Source: Poindextera sp965277425 (lineage in GTDB: Bacteria > Pseudomonadota > Alphaproteobacteria > Caulobacterales > Caulobacteraceae). From it: a stretch of DNA of 64,000 bases. Below, piece after piece: positions 8,235 through 17,354 of the stretch. The translations under genes and the position numbers were made by a program. Each line of letters begins with the position of its first letter. The first letter of the stretch is position 1. The notes beneath the pieces are model-generated. The model was not told the DNA's origin, ran no database searches, and worked only from the letters and a program-made list of their open reading frames with translations. The stretch spans positions 1,054,001-1,118,000 of the forward strand of contig CBDICR010000007.1 of assembly GCA_965277425.1 (NCBI GenBank). Direction: 5' to 3'.

Positions 8235-8289
8235 CGATATATCGGACATTAGCAGGATTGATCGGAGCGCCGCAACAAAAGATATATCT
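8235..8289. promoter_or_regulatory. Two GATATATC palindromes upstream of the O-methyltransferase
   Basis: CGATATATCG at 8235-8244 and AGATATATCT at 8280-8289 are perfect 10-bp palindromes sharing the core GATATATC, with centres 45 bp apart. They lie 29 and 74 bp before the O-methyltransferase start, in a 104-bp gap of an otherwise GC-rich sequence. They look like a pair of operators for a dimeric repressor; which regulator is unknown and none is encoded next to them. Confidence 0.45.
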
Positions 8290-8315
8290 CATCTATGTCG
8301 CGCGCCTGGCGCGGC

Positions 8316-9995
8316 CTAGACCCGCAGCACCGTCGCCGTAACGATCGGCCGCCGCTCCCAGAGCCGGAACGAGTTGCGCTTCAGAGTGCGGATCAGGGCC
8401 TGTTCGACGGCGTGGTCATCCTCGCGATCGTAGTCGTTCAGGCCGCGCACCGCGCTCTCGGCGGCGTTGGCGAGATCGTCCAGCGCCTCTTCCAGCGGGG
8501 TGTTCTCGTCGCCGGGCAGGCCGATCGACTGCACCTGGGGGCCGGAGACGATGCGGCCGCGCTCGTCGAGCACCACCGCCACGGTCAACATGCCCGAATG
8601 GGAGGCGTGGCGGCGCTCGCGCAGGGCCTCGCCGTTCTCCACCGTCAGCACGCCGCCGTCGACATAGATGCGGCCGGACGGGACCTCGTCGATGATCTCG
8701 GCCTTGCCGGGCGCCAGGCGCACCATGTCGCCGTTGCGCGGCGCCACCGTCTGGGCGACCTGCAGGTCGTGGGCCAGGGCGGCGTGCTCAAGCAGGTGGC
8801 GGCGCTCGCCGTGGGTCGGCACGGCGATTTCGGGCCGCGCCCAGGCGTACATCTCCTTCAGCTCGTCGCGGCAGGGGTGGCCGGAGACGTGGATGCCCGG
8901 ATGGTCTCGCTCCGTGTACAGACGAACGCCGCGATCGGCGAGCCGGTTCTGCAGGTTGCGGATCGGCACCTCGTTGCCCGGGATGATGCGCGAGGAAAAG
9001 ATGCAGTGGTCGCCCTTGCCCAGCTTGACGTGCGGGTGCGTGCCCTCGGCGATGCGGTAAAGGGCCGCCCTCGCCTCGCCCTGGCTGCCGGTGCAGAGAT
9101 AGAGGATCTGGTCGTCGGGATAGCGACCAGCCTCGGCGTCGTTGACGAAGGGCTCCAGGCCCTTCAGGAACCCGACCGAACTGGCCGCCGCGGCCATGCG
9201 GAACATGGAGCGGCCGACCAGGCAGACCTTGCGGCCGTTGGCCTGGCCGGCGCGGATGATGGTGTCCATCCGCGCCACGTTGGAGGCGAAGCAGGCGCAG
9301 GCGATCTTGCCGTTCAGCGATCCGATCAGCCGGTTCATCACCTCGCGCACCTCGGCCTCGGAGCCGGCCGTTCCGTCCACGAAGACATTGGTGGAATCGC
9401 AGACCATGGCCAGCACGCCCTCGTCGCCCAGCCGGCGAATGGCGTCGGAATCGGTGACGCCGCCCAGCAGCGGATCGGGGTCGATCTTCCAGTCGCCGGT
9501 GTGCAGCACCGTGCCCAACGGCGTCTTGATCGAAAGGCCATTCGGCTCGGGAATCGAGTGGGTCAGGGTGATCAGCTCGACCTCGAACGGGCCGAGCGTG
9601 ACCTGGCCGTTCAGCGGAACCTCGGTGATCCTGGCCTTGTCCAGCGCGCCGCGCTCTCGCATCTTTTCGCGCAGCAGAAAGGCGGTGAAGGGCGTGGCGT
9701 AGATGGGCGCCTTCAGCCGCGGCCAGAGCCAGCCCATGGCGCCGATATGGTCCTCGTGCGCGTGGGTGAGGACGATGCCCAATATGTCGTCGGCCAGCTC
9801 CTCGATATAGGTCGGGTCGGGCATGATGATCTCGACGCCCGGCGTGGTCTGGTCGCCGAAGGTCACGCCCACATCGACGATGATCCATTTGCGGTCGTCG
9901 GGCGGACCGTAGCCGTAGCAGTTGAAGTTCATCCCGATCTCGTTCGAGCCGCCGAGCGGCAGGAAGACGAGTTCATCGTCGGGCGAAGGCTTCAT
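8316..9995 (-). CDS. rnj: Ribonuclease J
   Basis: 559 residues. Metallo-beta-lactamase/beta-CASP nuclease: HAHEDH at 78-83 (LTHAHEDHIGA), LHTGDWKIDPDP, CDSTN, the beta-CASP segment with SRIIPGNE and HVSGHPCRDELKE. It performs 5'-end-dependent exo- and endonucleolytic RNA processing in the cytoplasm. Start ATG overlaps the coaX stop (ATGA), so it is the last gene of the nuo-birA-coaX-rnj series, an order common in alphaproteobacteria. No clear terminator follows before the methyltransferase gene. Confidence 0.95.
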   Translation of the reverse strand: MKPSPDDELVFLPLGGSNEIGMNFNCYGYGPPDDRKWIIVDVGVTFGDQTTPGVEIIMPDPTYIEELADDILGIVLTHAHEDHIGAMGWLWPRLKAPIYATPFTAFLLREKMRERGALDKARITEVPLNGQVTLGPFEVELITLTHSIPEPNGLSIKTPLGTVLHTGDWKIDPDPLLGGVTDSDAIRRLGDEGVLAMVCDSTNVFVDGTAGSEAEVREVMNRLIGSLNGKIACACFASNVARMDTIIRAGQANGRKVCLVGRSMFRMAAAASSVGFLKGLEPFVNDAEAGRYPDDQILYLCTGSQGEARAALYRIAEGTHPHVKLGKGDHCIFSSRIIPGNEVPIRNLQNRLADRGVRLYTERDHPGIHVSGHPCRDELKEMYAWARPEIAVPTHGERRHLLEHAALAHDLQVAQTVAPRNGDMVRLAPGKAEIIDEVPSGRIYVDGGVLTVENGEALRERRHASHSGMLTVAVVLDERGRIVSGPQVQSIGLPGDENTPLEEALDDLANAAESAVRGLNDYDREDDHAVEQALIRTLKRNSFRLWERRPIVTATVLRV

Positions 9996-10777
9996 GAGAC
10001 GGTGCGTCCGGTGTTGCGCCTGTGGATTTCCAAAAGGCCGCGGATGGTGAGGTCGTGGTCGAAGACGTCGATGGCGTCGGTATCCCCTTCGAACAGCGAG
10101 GCGATGCCGCCGGTGCCGACAACGGTCATCGGCTTGGCCCACTCGCGCTTGATGCGGGCCACCAGGCCCTCGATCATCGAGATATAGCCCCAGAAGACGC
10201 CCGATTGCATGGCCTCGACCGTGTCGGCGCCGATGACCTGGTTGCGGCTCGGCCGGCGGATGGCGACCCTGGGCAGCTTGGCGGCCGCATCGTGCAGCGC
10301 CTGCATGGACAGGTTGATGCCCGGCGTGATCACCCCGCCCTCGAAGCCGCCGTCGCCTGCGACCACGTCGAAGGTGGTCGCGGTGCCGGAATCGACCACG
10401 ATGAGGTCGCCCGGATAGGCCGCGTGCGCGCCGATGGCGTTGACCAGCCGGTCGGCGCCCGCCTCGGACGGTTTGTCGATGCGCACCTCGATACCCAGCT
10501 CGGCGTTCTCGCCGACCACCAGCGGTTCCGCGTGCAGATAGCGGCGGGCGAGATTGCGCAGGTTGAAGACCGACTGGGGCACGACGCTGGAAATGATGCA
10601 GGCGTCGAGCACCGCCAGGCTCAGGCCCGACATGGCCAGAAGCTGCGAGAGCCAGACCGCGTACTCGTCGGCGGTGCGGGTGGATTCGGTGGCGGCGCGC
10701 CACTGGCGGATCCAGGTCTCGCCGTCATGGACCGCGAACAGCGTATTGGTGTTGCCCTGCTCGATGGCCAAAAGCAT
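9992..10777 (-). CDS. coaX: Type III pantothenate kinase
   Basis: 261 residues. Type III kinase signatures: IEQGNTNTLFAVHDG at the N-terminus (phosphate-binding), GADRLVNAIGAHAA, DSGTATTFDVV and GGVITPGI. It phosphorylates pantothenate, the first step of coenzyme A synthesis, requiring a monovalent cation. It starts 2 nt after the birA stop and its own stop overlaps the rnj start by four bases, indicating translational coupling in the tail of the nuo operon. Confidence 0.95.
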   Translation of the reverse strand: MLLAIEQGNTNTLFAVHDGETWIRQWRAATESTRTADEYAVWLSQLLAMSGLSLAVLDACIISSVVPQSVFNLRNLARRYLHAEPLVVGENAELGIEVRIDKPSEAGADRLVNAIGAHAAYPGDLIVVDSGTATTFDVVAGDGGFEGGVITPGINLSMQALHDAAAKLPRVAIRRPSRNQVIGADTVEAMQSGVFWGYISMIEGLVARIKREWAKPMTVVGTGGIASLFEGDTDAIDVFDHDLTIRGLLEIHRRNTGRTVS

Positions 10778-10779
10778 CG

Positions 10780-11529
10780 CTAGAGGGTCCCGAAAAAGAC
10801 GTCGCCGGCGGTGATGCGCCTCAAAGACCCGTCCGCCAAGCGCAGCCGGAGCGCGCCATCGCCGTCGAGCCCTTCGGCGAGGCCCTCGACGCTCTCGCCG
10901 GCCAGGCGCGCGGTGCAGGCCTGGCCAAGACCCTGGGCGCGGCCGGTCCAGGCCGCGGCGATGGCCGCAAAGCCCTCATCGTCCCAGACCTGAAGCCAGT
11001 CGGCGAAGGCCGCGGCCAGGCCTTCCAGCGCCGCGCCAGGCGTCGGCGGCGGCGTCAATGTCGCCGCCGCGAGCGTGATCGCCGGCCGCTCGGGGATCTC
11101 TGGCGCCTTGGCCAGGTTGAAGCCGACGCCGATGGCCAGCCAAAGGCCTCCTTCGCGCCTCTGTCCGGACTCGACCAGGATGCCGGCGAGCTTCTTGCCA
11201 TCGACCATCACGTCGTTCGGCCATTTCAGCTTGACGCGCTCGGCCGGCAGATGGGCGCGGGCGAGGTCGCTGGCGGCCAGGGCGGCGACGAAGGAGACCT
11301 GGGCGGCCTCGCGCGGTTCGCGATCGGTGGCCATCAGCAGGGTTGCGGCCAAATTGCCCCGGCCCGTCTCCCAGGCGCGCCCGCGCCGGCCACGGCCGGC
11401 GCTCTGGCGACGGGCGGTGATCCACACCGGACCCGCCTCCCCCGCCTCGGCGCGGCGCCGGGCTTCGGAATTGGTAGAGTCGATCTCGTCGAACGCCAGG
11501 ATCGGAACCGCGGTCCGCACCGAAGCCAT
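10780..11529 (-). CDS. birA: Biotin--[acetyl-CoA carboxylase] ligase
   Basis: 249 residues; group I biotin protein ligase with no N-terminal DNA-binding domain, so not a bifunctional repressor. Motifs: STNSEARRRAE, SAGRGRRGRAW (biotinyl-AMP loop GRGRxGRxW), KWPNDVMVDGKKLAGIL (biotin-binding lysine) and a short SH3-like C-terminal domain. It biotinylates the carboxyl carrier protein of acetyl-CoA carboxylase and related enzymes. Nine base pairs separate it from nuoN. Confidence 0.95.
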   Translation of the reverse strand: MASVRTAVPILAFDEIDSTNSEARRRAEAGEAGPVWITARRQSAGRGRRGRAWETGRGNLAATLLMATDREPREAAQVSFVAALAASDLARAHLPAERVKLKWPNDVMVDGKKLAGILVESGQRREGGLWLAIGVGFNLAKAPEIPERPAITLAAATLTPPPTPGAALEGLAAAFADWLQVWDDEGFAAIAAAWTGRAQGLGQACTARLAGESVEGLAEGLDGDGALRLRLADGSLRRITAGDVFFGTL

Positions 11530-11538
11530 CAGCCGCCT

Positions 11539-12972
11539 TCAGCTCAGCCCGAAGGCGGATGCGGCGACCTTGGCCAGCGGGTCCAGGCCAATCAGGGCGA
11601 TCAGCACCACGGGGAAGGAGAAGAGCGCCGCGGCATAGGCCACGCCCTTGGCGTCGGCGGGCGCGGCGTCCACCGCCCCGGCGGGCGGGTCGAACCACAT
11701 CACCTTGACCAGGCGCAGATAGTAGAAGGCCGCCACCACGCTGGAAACCAATCCGACCACCGCGACCCAGCCATAGCCGGCGTCGATGATGGCGCGGAAC
11801 ACATAGACCTTGGCCCAGAAGCCGGAGAATGGCGGAAACCCGAGGGCGGAGATCGAGAAGGCAGTCATGGCCAGGGCCATTCCCGGCCGCTCGCGCATCA
11901 GGCCGGCCATGTCGTCCATGCTCTCCATCGGCTTGCCGTCGCGGCTGAGCGCCATCAGGCAGGCGAAGAAGCCGGTCACGTCGATCATGTAGAGGACCAT
12001 GAAGACCAGCATGGCCTGGACGCCCTCGTGCGTGCCGGCGGAGAGCCCGACCAGGGCGTAGCCGACATTGGCGATCGAGGAATAGGCCCACAGCCGCTTC
12101 AGGTTCTTCTGCACCAGGCCCGCGAAGGCGCCCAGCAGCATGGAGATGACCGCGATGACGATCAGCACCTCGCGCCACTGGTCGGCGGCGCCGGGAAAGG
12201 CGTCGGCCAGGGCGCGGGCGAACAGCACCATGGCGGCGAACTTGGGCGCGGCGGCGAAGAAGGCGACCACCGGCGTCGGCGCGCCCTCATAGACGTCCGG
12301 CGTCCACATGTGGAACGGCGCGGCGGCGACCTTGAAGGCCAGGCCGCAGATCAGGAAGACCAGGCCGAAGAGGACCCCGGCGCTCGCGCCCGCATGCGCG
12401 GCGGCTGCGATATCGGCGAACTTCACCGAGCCGGCGAAGCCGTAGATCAGCGAAGCGCCGTAGAGCAAAAGGCCCGACGACAGAGCGCCGAGGACGAAAT
12501 ATTTCAGCCCGGCTTCCGAGGCCTTGGCGTCGTCGCGACGGAAGGCGGCCAGGACGTAGAGCGCCAGCGACTGCAGCTCGACCCCGACATAGAGCGAGAT
12601 CAGGTCGCCGGAGGAGACCATGACCCCCATGCCGAGCGCCGCCAAAAGCACCAGGATCGGGTACTCGAACTGGCGGGCCTTCAGCCGGCCGAGCCAGCCG
12701 GACCCGAGCAGAAGGGCCACCGCGCTCATCAGATAGATGGCGACCTTGGCGAAGACCGAGGCCTGGTCGGCGACGAAACCGCCGGAAAAGGCGGTTCCAA
12801 GCGGCCCGATCGCCGCCAACGCCGCGGCGATGGCCAGGGCGAGGCCGGAGAGCGCCCAGACCAGCCGCGAATCCGACCGGGGCGATATCGCCCCGACCAG
12901 TAAAAGCACCAGCGCCGAGATGGCGAGGAAGAGCTCCGGCAGGGCCAGATGCAAGGCTGAGGAAATGTCCAT
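11539..12972 (-). CDS. nuoN: NADH-quinone oxidoreductase subunit N
   Basis: 477 residues, antiporter-like membrane subunit with about 14 transmembrane helices. The core lysine helix region (GLAFKVAAAPFHMWTPDVYEG) and KVYVFRAIIDAGY are recognisable. Proton-translocating subunit of respiratory complex I. Its ATG overlaps the nuoM stop by one base (TGATG). Confidence 0.97.
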   Translation of the reverse strand: MDISSALHLALPELFLAISALVLLLVGAISPRSDSRLVWALSGLALAIAAALAAIGPLGTAFSGGFVADQASVFAKVAIYLMSAVALLLGSGWLGRLKARQFEYPILVLLAALGMGVMVSSGDLISLYVGVELQSLALYVLAAFRRDDAKASEAGLKYFVLGALSSGLLLYGASLIYGFAGSVKFADIAAAAHAGASAGVLFGLVFLICGLAFKVAAAPFHMWTPDVYEGAPTPVVAFFAAAPKFAAMVLFARALADAFPGAADQWREVLIVIAVISMLLGAFAGLVQKNLKRLWAYSSIANVGYALVGLSAGTHEGVQAMLVFMVLYMIDVTGFFACLMALSRDGKPMESMDDMAGLMRERPGMALAMTAFSISALGFPPFSGFWAKVYVFRAIIDAGYGWVAVVGLVSSVVAAFYYLRLVKVMWFDPPAGAVDAAPADAKGVAYAAALFSFPVVLIALIGLDPLAKVAASAFGLS

Positions 12973-14459
12973 CAGCCGCCGGCCACATGATAGGCGGCGA
13001 CCAGCTTTTCGGCCGAGGCGGCGGTCAGATTGAACACCAGGCCAGGCTCGAGACCCAACGCCAGGGTGCCGAGGATCAGCGGCGAGAAGATCACGATCTC
13101 GCGCCAGTCCAGGTCGGCGATGGCGGCAAGCTTCGGATTGGTCAGGGGATCGAACATCATTCGCCGATAGAGGGTGAGGGCGTAGGTCGCCGAGAGGATC
13201 ACGCCGGTGGCGGCGAAGATCGCCGTCCAGGTGGAGACCCGATAGACCCCGACCAGACTGAGCACCTCGCCGACGAAGCCGGACGTGCCCGGCAGGCCGA
13301 CATTGCCCAGGGTGAACAGCAGAAAGACCGCCGCGTACCAGGGCATGCGCGCGGTCAGCCCGCCATAGAAGGCGATCTCGCGGGTGTGCATGCGGTCATA
13401 GACCACGCCGACGCAGAGGAAGAGCGCGCCGCTGATCACCCCGTGGCTGAGCATCTGGAAGATGGCGCCCTGCTCGCCCTGAACCGTGCCGGAGAAGATG
13501 GCCATGGTCACGAAGCCCATGTGGGCGACGGAGGAATAGGCGATCAGCTTCTTCACGTCGGTCTGCCGGAAGGCGACCAGCGAGGTGTAGATGATGGCGA
13601 TCACCGACAGGGTGAAGATCAGCGGCGTGAAGGTGTGCGAGGCGTCCGGGAACATCGGCACCGAAAAGCGCAGGAAGCCGTAGCCGCCCATCTTCAAGAG
13701 GATGCCGGCCAGGATGACCGAGCCGGCCGTCGGCGCCTCGACGTGGGCGTCGGGCAGCCAGGTATGCACCGGCCACATCGGCATCTTCACCGCGAAGGAG
13801 GCGAAGAAGGCCAGCCACAGCAGCAGCTGCACCTTGGGGTCGAAGTGATAGGCAAGCAGGGCCGGGATCGAGGTGGTGTGGGCGATCCCCGCCATCGCCA
13901 GGATCGCCGCCAGCATCAGGACCGAACCCAACAGGGTGTAGAGGAAGAACTTATAGGCCGCATAGACCCGGTTCTGGCCGCCCCAGACCCCGATGATCAG
14001 GAACATCGGGACCAGCTGGCCCTCGAAGAACAGGTAGAAGACGATCAGGTCGAGCGCGCAGAAGACCCCGATCATCAGCACTTCCAGGATCAGGAAGGCG
14101 ATCATGTATTCGAGCACGCGCTCCTTGATCGAATGCCAGCTCGCCGCGATGCAGAGCGGCAGGAGGAAGGCGGTCAGCAACACGAACAGGACCGAGAGCC
14201 CGTCGACGCCCATGCGATAGCGGAAGCCGGAGAACCAGGCGTGGTTCTCGACGAACTGGAAGCCGGCCTGATGCGGATCGAACTGGGCGACCATCAGGAT
14301 GGAAAGCGCGAAGGTGGCGAGCGTGGCGACCAGGGCGATCCAGCGCGCGGCGCGGTTGGACGCCTCCTGCCGGTCAGGCTTGGCGAACAGGCGCAGCACA
14401 AGAATGGCCGCCACCCCGATCAGGGGCGAGAAGGTGATGAGGCTGAGGATGCCGGTCAT
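12972..14459 (-). CDS. nuoM: NADH-quinone oxidoreductase subunit M
   Basis: 495 residues, antiporter-like membrane subunit of complex I with about 14 helices. Characteristic segments FAVKMPMWPVHTWLPDAHVE (includes the essential lysine and the broken helix), SVAHMGFVTMAIFSG and SHGVISGALFLCVGVVYDR are present. The preceding gap to nuoL holds a palindromic repeat element. Confidence 0.97.
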   Translation of the reverse strand: MTGILSLITFSPLIGVAAILVLRLFAKPDRQEASNRAARWIALVATLATFALSILMVAQFDPHQAGFQFVENHAWFSGFRYRMGVDGLSVLFVLLTAFLLPLCIAASWHSIKERVLEYMIAFLILEVLMIGVFCALDLIVFYLFFEGQLVPMFLIIGVWGGQNRVYAAYKFFLYTLLGSVLMLAAILAMAGIAHTTSIPALLAYHFDPKVQLLLWLAFFASFAVKMPMWPVHTWLPDAHVEAPTAGSVILAGILLKMGGYGFLRFSVPMFPDASHTFTPLIFTLSVIAIIYTSLVAFRQTDVKKLIAYSSVAHMGFVTMAIFSGTVQGEQGAIFQMLSHGVISGALFLCVGVVYDRMHTREIAFYGGLTARMPWYAAVFLLFTLGNVGLPGTSGFVGEVLSLVGVYRVSTWTAIFAATGVILSATYALTLYRRMMFDPLTNPKLAAIADLDWREIVIFSPLILGTLALGLEPGLVFNLTAASAEKLVAAYHVAGG

Positions 14460-14484
14460 GATTTAAAACATCCGGCGTCATATA

Positions 14485-14636
14485 GCCCTCCCCCTCGATG
14501 GGGGAGGGTTGGGTGGGGGTGTGGCCGCTGAGACTGGGCGATGAATGCCGATGGTCGCTGAGCCATCTGCACTCTTCGCCTCATCACCGGCGCCAACACC
14601 CCCAACCCAACCCTTCCCCCATCGAGGGGGAAGGGC
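14485..14636. repeat. Palindromic element, copy 1 (between nuoL and nuoM)
   Basis: About 152 bp with two arms. The left arm begins GCCCTCCCCCTCGATGGGGG followed by AGGGTTGGGTGGGGGTG; the right arm ends CACCCCCAACCCAACCCTTC followed by CCCCATCGAGGGGGAAGGGC, nearly its inverted complement. Each arm also contains a smaller hairpin (CCCCCTCGATGGGGG). The middle is variable. Four related copies occur in this window. RNA from it would fold into a long stable stem between nuoL and nuoM. Confidence 0.85.
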
Positions 14637-14670
14637 TGTTCAGCGGAAATGTCAGGAACTTTCGACCTCA

Positions 14671-16770
14671 TCACCTTGACCACGCGTAGAGGGCGAAGCT
14701 GAGCAGGCCGGCCACGCCGAGCAGCATCACGAAGGCGTAGTGATAGACATAGCCCGTCTGCAGCTTGCCGACGCGGCGACCGAAGCGCGCCGACAGGAAG
14801 GCGACCCCGTTCGGGCCGAGGCCGTCGATGATCCGCCGGTCGCCGAGCTTCCAGAACAGGTCGCCGAGCGCCTTGGCGCCGCGGACGAAGACCATGTCGT
14901 AAAGCTCGTCGAAGAACCACTTGTTGTAGATGAAGAGGTAGAGCGGCCCGCGGCGGGCGGCCAGGCGCGCGCCGAGGCCCTCGTTGGAGATGTACATCCA
15001 AAACGCGATGACGAAGCCCAACAGGGTCACGGCCAGAGGCGCCCAGGTCTCCCAGGCCGGCAGCCCCTCGATCTGATCGAGGATGTGGTTGGCGGGGCCG
15101 GTGAAGATGGCCCCGCGCCAGAAGGCCGCCCTGCCCTCGCCGATGAACTGCCCGGCGAAGACACCGCCGGCGGCGACCGCGCCGATCGCCAGCATGATCA
15201 GCGGGAAACGGATGCTCCAGCCGGGCTCGTGCGGCTCCAGGTCGTGAACGCCGTGGCCGTGATCGTCATGGGCATAGTCGTCATGGGTGTGATCGTCGAG
15301 CGGCTCGTCATGGGTCTCGATCTGGGCGCCCGAGGCGTGATCTTCGTTGATCACCGCGGCGACGGCGTTCGGGCCCCATTTCGGCTGGCCGTGGAAGGTC
15401 ATGAAGATCAGCCGCCAGGAATAGAAGGAGGTCAGGCCGGCCGCGAGCACGCCGATGACGAAGGCGAAGCCGGCGGCCCCGCTGCCATCGTGCATGGCCG
15501 CATAGGAGGCGTTGATGATGGCGTCCTTGGAATAGAAGCCGGCGAAGCCGATATCCAGGCCCGGAATGCCGACCCCGGTGATCGCCAGGGTGCCGATCAG
15601 CATCACCGCATAGGTCAATGGGATGCGCTTCCACAGTGCGCCCATCTTCCGCATGTCCTGCTCGTGGTGCATGGCGGTGATGACGCTGCCGGCGGCCAGG
15701 AACAGCAGCGCCTTGAAGAAGGCGTGGGTGAAGAGGTGGAACATGGCCGCCTGATAGGCGCCGACGCCGGCGGCGATGAACATGTAGCCGAGCTGGGAAC
15801 AGGTCGAATAGGCGATGACGCGCTTGATGTCGTTCTGCGCCAGGCCGACGGTAGCGGCGAACAGAGCGGTGATCGCGCCGATCGTGATGACGATGGTCCG
15901 CGCCACCGGGGCGAATTCGAACATCGGCGAGAGCAGGCAGACCATATAGACGCCTGCCGTCACCATGGTCGCGGCGTGGATCAGGGCCGAGACGGGGGTC
16001 GGGCCCTCCATGGCGTCGGGCAGCCAGGTGTGCAGCAGGAACTGGGCCGACTTGCCCATGGCGCCGACGAAGAGCAGCGCGCAGGCCAGGTCGATGCCGA
16101 CCCAGTTGTAGCCGGCGAAGGCCCAGGTCTGGTTGGCGTGGGCCGCGACCGCCGGGAAGACCACGGCGAACCGGATTGAACCGAACATCCAGAAGGTGGT
16201 GATGATGCCGAGGATGAAGCCGAAATCGCCGACGCGGTTGACGACGAAGGCCTTGATGGCGGCGGCCGACGCGGTCGGTTTCTTGTACCAGAAGCCGATG
16301 AGCAGGTAGCTGGCGACGCCCACCCCTTCCCAACCGAAAAACATCTGCATGAAGTCGGCGGCGGTCACCAGGGCCAGCATGGCGAAGGTGAAGAAGGACA
16401 GGTAGGCGAAGAAGCGGGGCTTGGAATCGTCCTCCGCCATGTAGCCCCAGCTGTAGATGTGCACGAGGGCCGAGACGGTGGTCACCACCACCAGCATGAC
16501 CGCCGAGAGGCTGTCGATCCTGATCGCCCAGTCGGACTGGAAGGCGCCGACCTGGATGAAAGGCGCGATCTCGGTGATGAACGGGTGGCTCCAGCCGCCC
16601 CAGATCACCTGGTAGAAGGTGAACCAGGACAGCGCCAAGGCCAGCAGCAGAAGCCCGGTGGTGAGGCTCTGCGAAGCCCGATCGCCGATCCGCCGGCCAG
16701 TCAGGCCGGCGATCAGCGCGCCCAGCAGCGGCGCCAGAACGATGGTGGTGACGATCAGGCCAGGGCTCAT
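14671..16770 (-). CDS. nuoL: NADH-quinone oxidoreductase subunit L
   Basis: 699 residues, the largest antiporter-like membrane subunit of complex I, with the long lateral helix expected near the C-terminus. Segments GWEGVGVASYLLIGFWYKKP, AQFLLHTWLPDAMEGPTPVS and LIHAATMVTAGVYMV are diagnostic. A His/Asp-rich loop (about residues 485-510, repeated DDHTHDDYAHDDHGHG) is inserted before the lateral helix region. Flanked on both sides by palindromic elements. Confidence 0.97.
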   Translation of the reverse strand: MSPGLIVTTIVLAPLLGALIAGLTGRRIGDRASQSLTTGLLLLALALSWFTFYQVIWGGWSHPFITEIAPFIQVGAFQSDWAIRIDSLSAVMLVVVTTVSALVHIYSWGYMAEDDSKPRFFAYLSFFTFAMLALVTAADFMQMFFGWEGVGVASYLLIGFWYKKPTASAAAIKAFVVNRVGDFGFILGIITTFWMFGSIRFAVVFPAVAAHANQTWAFAGYNWVGIDLACALLFVGAMGKSAQFLLHTWLPDAMEGPTPVSALIHAATMVTAGVYMVCLLSPMFEFAPVARTIVITIGAITALFAATVGLAQNDIKRVIAYSTCSQLGYMFIAAGVGAYQAAMFHLFTHAFFKALLFLAAGSVITAMHHEQDMRKMGALWKRIPLTYAVMLIGTLAITGVGIPGLDIGFAGFYSKDAIINASYAAMHDGSGAAGFAFVIGVLAAGLTSFYSWRLIFMTFHGQPKWGPNAVAAVINEDHASGAQIETHDEPLDDHTHDDYAHDDHGHGVHDLEPHEPGWSIRFPLIMLAIGAVAAGGVFAGQFIGEGRAAFWRGAIFTGPANHILDQIEGLPAWETWAPLAVTLLGFVIAFWMYISNEGLGARLAARRGPLYLFIYNKWFFDELYDMVFVRGAKALGDLFWKLGDRRIIDGLGPNGVAFLSARFGRRVGKLQTGYVYHYAFVMLLGVAGLLSFALYAWSR

Positions 16771-16784
16771 GCGCGAACGCCCTT

Positions 16785-16936
16785 AGCCCTTCCCCCTCGA
16801 TGGGGGAAGGGTTGGGATGGGGGTGCAGGCAGAGAATGGACGGAAGCGCTCGTTAGGCGCTGGCGCCTGTTTGAGGTTTCGCCGCGCCGCCGCGGCCACA
16901 CCCCCATCCAACCTTCCCCCATCGAGGGGGAAGGCT
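16785..16936. repeat. Palindromic element, copy 2 (between nuoK and nuoL)
   Basis: About 152 bp, same design and length as copy 1: left arm AGCCCTTCCCCCTCGATGGG followed by GGAAGGGTTGGGATGGGGGTG, right arm CACACCCCCATCCAACCTTC followed by CCCCATCGAGGGGGAAGGCT. The central part differs from the other copies. Confidence 0.85.
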
Positions 16937-16984
16937 TTGTTGTGGATGACAACCCCACCTGGAACTCTTTCCCGCCCACGCCCA

Positions 16985-17293
16985 TCAGCCCTTCATCACA
17001 TTGGCGCCGTCGACGGCGATGTCGCCGCGGTTGCGGAAATAGGTGACGAGGATGGCCAGGCCCACGGCGGCTTCGGCCGCGGCCACGGTCAGCACGAACA
17101 TGGCGTATATCTGGCCGGTGACCTGGTGCAGGTAGACCGAGAAGGCCACCAGATTGATGTTCACGGCGAGCAGGATCAGCTCGATCGACATCATGATGAT
17201 GATGACGTTCTTGCGGTTGATGAAGATGCCGAGCACCCCGATGGTGAACAGGATGGCGGCGACCGCCAGATATTGGGCCAGGCCTACGGTCAT
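16985..17293 (-). CDS. nuoK: NADH-quinone oxidoreductase subunit K
   Basis: 102 residues, three transmembrane helices, the standard length. Conserved membrane glutamates are present in GVLGIFINRKNVIIIMMSIE (E near 36) and AAAEAAVGLAILV (E near 72). Membrane proton-channel subunit of complex I. Confidence 0.97.
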   Translation of the reverse strand: MTVGLAQYLAVAAILFTIGVLGIFINRKNVIIIMMSIELILLAVNINLVAFSVYLHQVTGQIYAMFVLTVAAAEAAVGLAILVTYFRNRGDIAVDGANVMKG

Positions 17294-17354
17294 CCTGCTA
17301 CGCTCCCGATAGGAGCTTCGCAGGATTGTCCTCCGAAGCCTTGGCGAAGGCGGA

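Noticed and set aside
12987..14531. 514-codon plus-strand open frame
   Set aside because: Antisense shadow of nuoM, rich in Arg/Gly/Asp/Gln, running out through the repeat element; no domain.
14485..14636. Repeat elements as CRISPR or insertion sequence
   Set aside because: Copies are dispersed, palindromic and non-coding, with no regularly spaced units and no transposase gene.
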